Source: Dendrophyllia cribrosa (taxonomy: Eukaryota; Cnidaria; Anthozoa; Scleractinia; Dendrophylliidae). Taken from it: DNA of 64,000 bases. The notes beneath the pieces were generated by a model. That model did not search any database, was not told the DNA's origin, and saw only the letters and a program-made list of their open reading frames with translations. The DNA lies in NCBI GenBank assembly GCA_024195265.1, contig JAJLRJ010000006.1:29335064-29399063 (forward strand), in the 5' to 3' direction. Shown piece after piece: positions 55,968-64,000 of this stretch (positions are counted from its first letter, which is position 1; every line of letters starts with the position of its first letter). A program made the translations under genes and the position numbers.

Positions 55968-56735
55968 GTGCATCATCTCACTGACCTTGATTATCAACCA
56001 GCATCAAGCAATAGGTGGTATTAAAATAATAAAGTATAGTTGTGTTGCTATTACCATTTTGTAACTGGTCAGTTTTTGAATAATAATAATACAAAATAAA
56101 TTGAATTAATGGTAATTCAAGCAGTTGTTGAGTTGATGGTCAGATTGCAACACCAAAAATATTGTTAATTTTATGATAGAGGACTTCATACAAGTAAACC
56201 TGCTTTTTATTGGCAAAAATTTAGTTATCTTTTGCTGAGTATCCTATGTACATTCAGTTTCTTGAACCAACACTCATCATTGAAGGGTAGGATAACTTGC
56301 AAAACTCAAGAGTTACATTTTGTTCTATTTATTAGCTAATCCAGTTTATGTTTCATGTATCTCAAAAATAGGTTATTGTTTTTTTGCAATATTTCTGAAA
56401 AAATGCTACTATTTTTTTCTTCTATCATGATGTTATTGATGTTACAGACTTAACTACATGTAGGTATAACACAAGAGGATCGTTCAAAGACACCAGTTCC
56501 TACAATGTATTTAACAGCATAAAAGTCTCAAATTAGTTTAACAAAGTGTAAAAATAAACATGTTTATTTAATTTCTTATGTCATTTTCTTGTGTTAGATG
56601 GAATGCAACGCTTGTCAACAGGCACCAGTTAAAGTGGGTGGGTGAAGGGGGAGGGGGGAGTAGTCCTGACATGACATTAATTGTTGTAACAGTGGTGTAT
56701 AGTTTGGTCGTCCAATGTTTATGTGACGTTCAAAG
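55968..56735. other. Noncoding between the Harbinger 2 genes
   Basis: AT-rich, with a G-rich patch near 56645-56662. Nothing recognised. Confidence 0.45.
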
Positions 56736-56967
56736 TCAGGGAATGGCAACTCTCTCATTTCTGACATCCCACAACCAGTCAGCTATTGCTTCTCTAGTGG
56801 TGTTGCCATCACCTGCTTGACCACTTCCACGAATGAGATTGAGTTCATTTACCTCAAGTCTCCATCTGGGTTTGCAGGGATCATTCCTGTGAATACAAAT
56901 GTTGTGAAGAGCAATGCAGACCATAATTGTGACTTGAATATTGTCCAAATCACATTCTGTCTTCTTA
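56736..56967 (-). pseudogene. Harbinger transposase C-terminal fragment (element 2)
   Basis: On the minus strand KTECDLDNIQVTIMVCIALH and HNICIHRNDPCKPRW match the C-terminal block of PIF/Harbinger transposases (element 1 has TLACMVLHNICIDRGD). The frame is open to its stop at 56736. All catalytic residues are missing, cut off at about 56967 by a repeat starting with TATAATATATATAGATAGGC. Confidence 0.72.
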
Positions 56968-58050
56968 TAATATATATAGATAGGCTGAGCCTAACAGCGG
57001 AGCTCCCTAAATTCTCATATTCTAGAATGCCTTTTTTTAGCTATAACTGCAATATAGTGCGCACGCTACAAGTTTCCATAATTTCCAGTTACTAATCATA
57101 TGCATTTCGCGCTGCGATCCAGTGACCAGTATACAGCAGCTATACTAATAGGCACAGTTCATCTAAGCCCGTTTCCCTTTGCGGACAAGCTGGTCCATGA
57201 TCCGGCTATGAATCGAGTTTTACAGACAGAGAATAACGAGAGGAAGATTTGTTAAGTTTCCCAACATTTCCAAAAACCTTTTTATAAAATTATTGTTCCA
57301 TGTTCCTTGATGAGTACCACTAGAATTTTTAGTGTGAAAGGGAAGGAAGGCCTCTGTGTAAAAGATAAACGATACTATACAGCCAGCCTGCTATACAGCT
57401 GAGGCATGAAAACGGATAGTTGTTAATTGCAAAATACCAATCACGGCTGTTCTGTATACGTGACAGACGGCGCTAATAAATGAGTTTTCCATGAGCCTAA
57501 TACATAGGAAGGAAGGTCTCTGGGTAAAATATAAACCGTGTACTATACAATGGCGAGAGCCGTAAGTCAGATTACGGCTCTGCCGCTGAAAAATTCCGTT
57601 CGTTAACGTCTGTGAAAATTGTATGACCGAAAGAAATTGGTGTAACTCGCTGGAATTGCTTTGAATCGACCCAAAAAAACGCTCAATACACCAGTAAACA
57701 CACAAAGAAGTTCAGGTGAGCCATTTTTATTGAAATATCGTTCGTAATTTTACGCTCAAATTCGTTCGTAATTTTACGCTCAAATTGGAAGCGAATTTTC
57801 CCCATAGAAATCCTTAGAATTTCGCTATTACACAACAGTTACCACGACGTTCAAATTAATACAACGTGTAAACATCACTTGAGCTTGGGGTACCTTTGCC
57901 AGCATACTAAATAAAGATTGCAGGAAAATTGCATGTTTTTGTAGTCAAGTGTATCGATAAATTTTATCCACACCCCTGGGAATCACAGTGCGCAAAAATC
58001 ACCTTTTGCCGACCCATTGAACTGGTAATTGATCCCTAAAATCGAAATAA
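56968..58050. other. Dispersed repeat start and noncoding sequence
   Basis: Begins with ATATATAGATAGGCTGAGCC and AACAGCGGAGCTCCC, shared with about 16725-16770. A hairpin (GAGCCGTAAGTCAGATTACGGCTC) lies at 57554-57577, and CGTTCGTAATTTTACGCTCAAATT is directly repeated at about 57740-57786. No gene recognised. Confidence 0.45.
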
Positions 58051-58213
58051 GGGCCTGGTCGCACTACAGTCAAAAACAAAAATCCGCCCGTGCAAAAATC
58101 GAGGAAAACAAGAGAAACCACTCCGGTGGGACACGCTCTTTGTAGAATGTGTTTGTTTTTGTGTCATTTTGCACGGGCTAATTTTTGTTTTTGACCGTAG
58201 TGCGATTAGGCCC
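58051..58213. mobile_element. Harbinger-type MITE, 163 bp
   Basis: TAA flanks both ends (58048-58050, 58214-58216). Inverted ends share GGGCCT(G/A)(G/A)TCGCACTAC, continuing through GTCAAAAACAAAAAT and CCCGTGCAAAA, about 48 bp in all. The 3-bp TAA duplication fits PIF/Harbinger-mobilised MITEs. Confidence 0.88.
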
Positions 58214-58640
58214 TAAGACTGTGATTCTATTTCTCGGATGAATGATAACATATTGTGCAGAGGCTGACCGAAATTTCCGTGCGAAGCGAGGTTTAATAAT
58301 AAATTTGTCGTGCCTCGCGAATTCCAGCAAGGTGTCGTGCAGTTGCCTGGCAACAGTGCAACAAAGCTTGAATGACGTCAGACAAACGAAAGAGGATGAT
58401 GGGAATGCCTGTGGTACTACTTCATGTAAGCCTGTAAAGGAGCATTGTAAACAAAGATGGCGGACGGTAAATGGTATGCGAAACGGTACCAAAGTTTTTG
58501 GTTTCAAAGAAGACGAAGTAGAATGGCGAAAAGCTTCATACGCTAATCGAGACGCCACCAAAGTTTCGACCCGCGGTGCACCTCCTCCGAGCTTCGCGAG
58601 GTTCTGCGAGACATGTACTTATTTCTAGTTTTAATTGCAG
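58214..58640. other. Repeat-rich stretch with an unrecognised open frame
   Basis: A plus-strand frame (58242-58628) is open for 128 codons but contains the dispersed repeat texts noted at 50934 and 53130, so it is probably not a real gene. A pyrimidine-rich acceptor (TTTTAATTGCAG) closes the stretch at 58640. Confidence 0.4.
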
Positions 58641-59734
58641 ATGTGGATGGTCAGAGGGTAAGTTAATCATATCAGTGCATTGAAATACCTGATGATTACC
58701 TTGAATTGATTTGGTATTGATGTAACGTTCATTCTTTGGTTGATGCAGCACCACCAGATGCTCCAGCAGCAGCCGCTGCAGCACCAGCTGGTAAGTTAAA
58801 TTGTGCATTAAAATATTTCACTGTGTAAATTTTAATTTGGTATTGTTAGGTTTTAGATGTAGTTGTTCTGAGTAAGTTATGTTTTGCTTTAAATATTATG
58901 TAGGTCCTTTTATGAAACAGTTTATAATTACTAAGGTTTTCCCCAAAAAAATTGGTAACACCTTAAAGAGTAGTGAAATGGCAAAAGGAAGATTTGGTTT
59001 ATTAGAGTTGAAATGTAAAATGTTCCAATTATAATCTCTTGGTTTCATTCAGTTGGATGCACATAAGATTTGGATGCACACAAGAGATTTGCTAATACAA
59101 ACCTTTGAAGTATAGGACAATATTGCATGGTGTTTATAATTACCAATAATATTACTGTAGTCTGAACACTGTTCCATGTTTTCAAAGAGAAATTTATGAA
59201 TGCAGTCATGCTCTGCTGGTGTGTCCACTACATGTAGCAGTTTTACTTGACGTGACATGAGAACACCATTATTCTGATAATTAGTTTAGAAATGAAACTT
59301 AAAAAAGCAAAATATTGCCATGTAAGGAGTGGTGAGCTATGTGCGTGCTCTATAATTTCCAGCCGTGCATCTATTGAAAATCAAATAATTAACACTCCAA
59401 TCAAATGGTGCATATTCTTCAGCTATATTCTAATTACACAATACCAGCCATTTGTGTGTATGCAGTAGGGATCATCAGGAATTTAATCTGTTTTATGTTC
59501 TGTAATCCTGTTGTTTTATTACTGCATTTCCACAATCCTAATTTTCTGATCAATTAATTTTCTTTTGCAGAAACTTGCTTCAACTGTGGAGGAGCAGGCC
59601 ACCTCCAGTGGCAATGCCCCTCTCCTCCTACCACAAAAAAAAGTGGAAGAAGAGAGAGGGGTGGCCACCAGAGTGGGGGATTTTTTTTTTTTAAATGTTT
59701 ACAATTAAATTTCTTTTACAGCGGTAGCCAATAA
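58641..59734 (+). CDS. Spliced frame ending in a CCHC zinc knuckle
   Basis: Three candidate exons with excellent splice signals and one consistent phase: 58641-58657 (17 bp), 58749-58790 (42 bp) and 59571-59734. Joined, they read CGWSE, then PPDAPAAAAAAPA, then ETCFNCGGAGHLQWQCPSPP, a CX2CX4HX4C nucleic-acid-binding knuckle, then a basic Arg/Gly tail ending at TAA 59732. Introns begin GTAAGT and end with pyrimidine tracts plus CAG. All junctions are phase 1. An upstream exon with a start was not identified. It resembles the C-terminal end of retroelement gag or a CNBP-like RNA-binding protein; I cannot tell which. Confidence 0.45.
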
Positions 59735-61628
59735 CACGTGACCCACCACCTTCAACACAGTTGGATAAAGCCGAGTTTTAGTGGATGTCAATCCAAAAAA
59801 AGCTGTTAACATTATTTTAGATTCTTGACAGGATTTCAAGAAAGCAGAGTTTAAAATCAACAATTTACCCTGCCGAGAGAATGTAAAATTTTTCCAAACT
59901 TAATTTCCAAGCCAGTTGAAACAAAAAGAAAACCATATTTTTAGAATAAAACTTGCAAATTTCACCGCATGTGATAATTTGCAACCCAGTGATGCATGAT
60001 GAATATCAGGCAGATCAAAATCATAAAGCCGTGGCTGCGAGAAGCGCCAGTGAGTTTTTTATCATGTTGAATGAAATGATTATTCCCTTTAAATTGTAAT
60101 TGACTTTGAAATTTGTTTTAAAATGTTTACTATTTCTTTTTGGAAAAATTGTTTGAAATCCAGTTAGAATTAAAAAAAAAACAATGTTAATGGCTTCCTT
60201 TGATTGACGTCCACCAAACTCAAGTTTGACCTTTAGGGATAAAAGTGATGGGCTGCATGTTAATGGTAAGCGCTGTAACTTCTACAATTCAGCTTATAGT
60301 TGTTTTCTGGAGAAAAATAAAGTTACATTCTGTATTTTTTGAAATACGGCACAGCTGGTAAAAATATCCCGTGATACTACACACAAAACCAGGATAATAA
60401 GATGTAACTATTCCATTGCACTTATACCCAAATGTACTAAAACTGAAAACCTAGCAAATGTGAGTAAAATGTTTTCCGCTTCATTCATTCCTCAACCAGC
60501 AGAAAACCTTGCTTACAAGTTGTGCTGTATTTTGATCAGTGTGTTTTGAAGTTCTCACAATATTTTTCTTATTCAATAAAGTGTACAAGAATATTAATCG
60601 AGTCATTTCCTGTTTTGTTGTGATATTGATTGAATTGTCAGATGTCATTTTGTGATATTTCATCTTGGTCTTTGGCTGATCAGCAAATACCCGTTTTTTT
60701 TTTTTTTGCTGATTGGCTGAATCACACACAGTTGTTTGAAAAATAGTCATGTCTTGTTGTCATTTAGGTGCCAAATAAGCATTCAAATTATAAATTTTAT
60801 TTGTGCATGATGGTCAGGGGTGTAGCTAAGAAAACACCTAGCAGGCTCATTAACAAGTTCAGCCAGTTTTTCTGTCTTGTGCACCTTCAAAATCTCCCAA
60901 AGTCTTTGTTTTCTAGTGACATTTCAGCCGGTGATAAGTTTTCTTTCAGATGGTAAAATTAGCTGGTAGCCGGCTCTTAGCTACATCCCTGGATGGTGCA
61001 ATTTTTGAAAAATAATAAATGCTTTAGGTCTCAACATTACTGATTGAATAATTTATTGCAATTACCAATTGTTGACATTCAAGCTACTCAGTATTGTAAT
61101 TGTTTGTATACATTAGATGTTATTTAACTACAGCTGTAGTTTGTTCATTACATATTTGAAAAACATTTTTCAAGTTTTTTTCAAGCTTAACATGGAGAAA
61201 GTGAAAGGGTTGGGGGTTATTTGGCTACATGCCTCAATACACTGTAGCTCCAAAAAAGTGTTTTATGGATGAAAGCTTAGCACATGATAGACAGAGCATG
61301 TACACATGTTAAGAGGGTAAAACATTTTTTTACATTATTTTTGCAGAAAATCTACCTAACTGGAGACCCTGTGTATGACATTGAATTAAATGGAACAAAA
61401 TTTGCATCAAACTAAATGAAACGATTAAGATTGATTTTGTTTGGTCATTGAACAGAGTCGAACACAAACTTTTATTCTGAGTTTGACTTATGAATGAAAT
61501 CAAATGCCACTGTTTGATCTTGTGCAGAAATCAAACTTTGAGCTAAAATCTATAATGAAGAGAGACTAGTCCAGTGAACATTTGCTATGATTCAAGATGT
61601 CTAATGCAATAAATTTATTGTCTTGTAG
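59735..61628. other. Noncoding, nothing recognised
   Basis: AT-rich. A T-run lies at 60696-60709. The 3' part ends at the acceptor TTTATTGTCTTGTAG (61614-61628). Confidence 0.45.
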
Positions 61629-61693
61629 TCAAGAGGATTCAACAATTGGAACGACAAAATCAATTGATGATTCAACTTGCAGATGGTCTGTAA
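61629..61693 (+). CDS. Candidate short terminal exon
   Basis: After a good acceptor, KRIQQLERQNQLMIQLADGL and TAA. The peptide is coiled-coil-like. No upstream partner in phase was established. Similar text (CAACAATTGGAA) recurs at about 61988, where a second open stretch ends at a donor-like AAAGGTAAAA. Confidence 0.25.
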
Positions 61694-62109
61694 ACAGGTG
61701 AAATCTTTCGCGGACTCGCTGCGCCTTTCAATAACATTTATACTCTGAAGTTAAAAACTCCACCAACGGTTTTGTTTTTCCTTGCTATCAATCACCAGGT
61801 CACTGCATTTAACTGTGTGTGCTGTGATCTGTGGATTTCAATCCACTTTGTTGGTTTTTTATTTTTCATGGTTCATTGATTATCTACAAAAAATACATGT
61901 CATTTGGATTAAATGCAGTAAAAAATGCAGATGATCAGTTTGGATTAAGAGTTTGCGTCTTACTGAAAGATGCAGTAATGAGCCGTCAACAATTGGAATA
62001 CAAAACTAAAGGTAAAAAAAGTCATGCTCTTGACACACTGCATGATACACATTTTTTTTTGTCAAGTTCAATTTTGCTCAATGACCAGAAAAAATCAAAC
62101 TTAATGGAA

Positions 62110-62430
62110 TAGCCCTTTTTGAGGTTAACCTTGCTCATCTGCATTAGAATAAAAGTCAACGTGGTTGCAAGGCAATTTCAGGCAGAAACTACAAAATTGT
62201 CCGAAATTGCCTCGCAACCATGTTGACTTTTATTGTAATGCAAATGAGAGAGGTTAACTGCAAAAAGGGCCATTATGGTTCACCTGTCTCATTTGTATTA
62301 CAATGAAAGGCAACATGGTTGCGAGGCAATTTGGGGCAGAATACTACAAAATTGCCTGAAATTGCTTCGCAACCATGTTGACTTTTATTGTAATGCAAAT
62401 GAAAGAGGTTAACTGCAAACAGGGCTATTG
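62110..62430. repeat. Two tandem palindromic elements of about 155 bp
   Basis: Each copy has inverted arms that include TTGC(A/G)AGGCAATTT on one side and AAATTGC(C/T)TCGCAACCATG on the other, with GAGGTTAAC and GGTTAACTGCAAA at the borders, so each folds into a long hairpin. The two copies are about 85-90 percent alike by eye and share the same orientation. Confidence 0.8.
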
Positions 62431-62877
62431 CTTTTAATTTATTAATTGATTGAGTTTGAAAGCAGAATGCATGATGTGATGCAACAGCTTTAGGATATGC
62501 AACAAGAAAAAGGTTTCAACTTGACATCAAAAGACTACAAAAGAGTTTTCTTTGAACCCCTTCTCAAGAACACAAAGCAGTCAAGTTCTTTTGTAAGTGC
62601 TACATTGTAGCAGTCCATAATAAATAAAATGTTGACTCCTCAGTGAACTTCTTGAAATTCACCAATTTGAAAGTATAATATTGTGTCCCTCCATGTTATC
62701 TGTAGTAAAGAAAATGAACATTAGAATATATGAATATTAACTTAAGGTGAGATAAGAAATTAAGGGTATAATGATACATTCCCCCCTCACCCCTGATGGC
62801 ATTTATTTATTGCAAGGTGCTATAAATATTGTGTGAGCACTCAGTCTTGTCTGAGGGTGGGTTAATTTTTTTTTTGT
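62431..62877. other. Noncoding with a possible exon relic
   Basis: QEKGFNLTSKDYKRVFFEPL is encoded near 62500-62570, before a donor-like TTTTGTAAGTGC, but a stop lies just upstream and no acceptor fits. I cannot assign it. Confidence 0.3.

Positions 62878-62908
<31 letters not shown>
62878..62908 (+). repeat. Homopolymer of 31 G
   Basis: An uninterrupted G run after a T-rich stretch (AATTTTTTTTTTGT). It could form a G-quadruplex. Length may be affected by sequencing or assembly. Confidence 0.85.
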
Positions 62909-62909
<1 letters not shown>

Positions 62910-64000
62910 ATTAAAGTGGGCTAGGGAGTGGCCTTATTATTTTATGTCCAATAATACAGTGCACATATTGTGTATTGTATTGTGTCAAAGCTGACTCTGA
63001 ATTTTTAAAAAGGCTTTCTAGTAAAAGAAAGAAAGAATTAAAAGTCTTACATCGGAAGTTTTTTTTTACCTTAAAAAGGCAATAACTTTGAATGAAAGTT
63101 GAAATCACAAAGAGGTTTTGACTGATCACTGAGTTGAAATTTAACTAGGTAGTAATTTTGTCTTTATCTTGAGGAGAAAACTGGACATTAAACTTTGTTT
63201 TATGCAAAATTCAACTAATTAAGTTGCTTTCATCATAGCTGGAAATTGCAATCCATTTAATAATATCAAAATAAATTAATGTCCAAGATATGAAGGTTTT
63301 CAAAGTAACACATGTTCCTCTTCCAAAAATTTGCCTAATGAATTTACATGTATTAATGGTACAGTGTATCTTTCCGGCGTGACCTTAATGTAACCTAATA
63401 AGCATTGTTTTAGTTCTATCAGCTCACCTTTACACTGTATGTCCATTGATAGCAAGACAACAATAAGAATTGAATAAAGAACATGGCAATTGTATTCATC
63501 TTTGTGATCTGTGTTAAAAAAGAAAATTATATTCTGAATTTATAATTCATGTAAAAGGGTCAGGTGGGAAATTATATGTAGAATGTATTTTGTTTGCGCT
63601 CATATGGGATGGACTTGACCAAGCACAATGGGTTATGCAGTTTTAAAGAGCAAAATCTGTTCTTGCCCTGCTTGAATAAATTGACTTGCTATTGATTAAC
63701 CTTATATTGTTATCCCCACCAACATTCTTGTTTACTGTCATGGCATATCAAAAATAACAAAATAAGGTCAATTTATGCACTTAGAAAATCACTTATTTAT
63801 TCAACTAGCTGGTAATCAGTGTTTTTAAATGACATCTTACCTGAACTACTCCACACTGATAGCAAGTGCATGATACGAAACAAATTCATTTTTGTGATCT
63901 GTAGTCAAAGAAATTGCAAATTATTAGTTACTAAATGGAATGGATGGATATGGGAAACTTTTTTTAACTCTCAAGGCTGTCATTAGTGTGCATGAACCCA
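62909..64000. other. Noncoding to the window end
   Basis: AT-rich, with only short open frames. Nothing recognised. Confidence 0.45.

Larger units (their letters stand above)
54650..56967. mobile_element. PIF/Harbinger element 2, right-truncated
   Basis: A Myb/SANT-like gene on the plus strand and the end of a Harbinger transposase on the minus strand face each other, as in element 3. The left border is probably near 54650 (TTTATACTGGAGACGGATAA), where repeats rich in CCGT and AGACG begin. The right TIR was not found because the transposase stops abruptly at about 56967, where a dispersed repeat starts. Confidence 0.65.

Noticed and set aside
58242..58628. 128-codon open frame
   Set aside because: It contains two texts found at 50934 and 53130 as dispersed repeats, so the open frame is part of a repeat family.
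61895..62020. Open stretch before a donor-like GTAAAA
   Set aside because: Acceptor and donor are weak, stops border it, and no family is recognised.
1..64000. tRNA or rRNA genes
   Set aside because: None could be recognised by eye on either strand; a dedicated scan would be needed to exclude a tRNA.

Overview
The window looks like a piece of an invertebrate, most likely cnidarian (anthozoan, perhaps stony coral), nuclear genome. It is AT-rich and intron-bearing. Almost every recognisable coding sequence belongs to a transposable element: BEL/Pao, Ty3/gypsy, DIRS-like, Penelope-like, L1-like LINE, PIF/Harbinger, a Mutator-like fragment, an ISXO2-like relic, and a TIR element whose gene resembles the invertebrate family annotated DUF7869. 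The taxon is inferred from this mix and from remembered family resemblance; no search was run. I found no convincing ordinary host gene.

Layout. 1-3.4 kb: sparse sequence with a pentanucleotide array and two candidate exons of a decayed transposon-type protein. 3469-16199: a PIF/Harbinger element (37-bp TIRs, TTA duplication) with a broken transposase at the left and a broken Myb/SANT-like partner at the right. It is split by a young BEL/Pao element (6414-13829; two 434-bp LTRs differing at one base by eye; ATAAC duplication). 16.2-18.7 kb: noncoding and repetitive. About 18.7-34.9 kb: the 3' part of an L1-like LINE ending in poly(A), opened by three insertions: a 1366-bp TIR element (18764-20129), an 11.9-kb element with arrays of a 19-bp palindrome and a DUF7869-like spliced gene (20400-32263), and a palindromic Penelope fragment (32399-33629). 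A fuller Penelope element (27763-31529) sits inside the palindrome array of the 11.9-kb element.

34.9-37.5 kb: mostly noncoding, with a minus-strand ISXO2/Merlin-like transposase relic. 37568-44084: an internally deleted DIRS-like element (gag with zinc knuckle, partial reverse transcriptase, tyrosine recombinase). Its gag is split by a complete-looking PIF/Harbinger element (37880-42707) carrying an intact 361-residue transposase and a convergent Myb/SANT-like partner. 45753-50476: a decayed Ty3/gypsy element with short LTRs, interrupted in the integrase region by a piggyBac-type (TTAA) MITE. 50.5-64 kb: repeats, a Mutator-like transposase fragment, a third Harbinger element with broken partner and truncated transposase, several MITEs, small candidate exons including a zinc knuckle, and a 31-G run.

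How the parts relate. The insertions can be ordered because removing each one together with one copy of its target duplication rejoins an open reading frame or repeat of the host element. This works for the LINE at 20400-32263 and at 32399-33629, for the DIRS gag at 37880-42707, and for the gypsy integrase region at 48782-49105. The most promising system is the 11.9-kb element, with 33-bp TIRs, a 4-bp CTGT duplication, inverted arrays of the palindrome GATGCAGAAATTCTGCATC at both ends, and a multi-exon gene between them.
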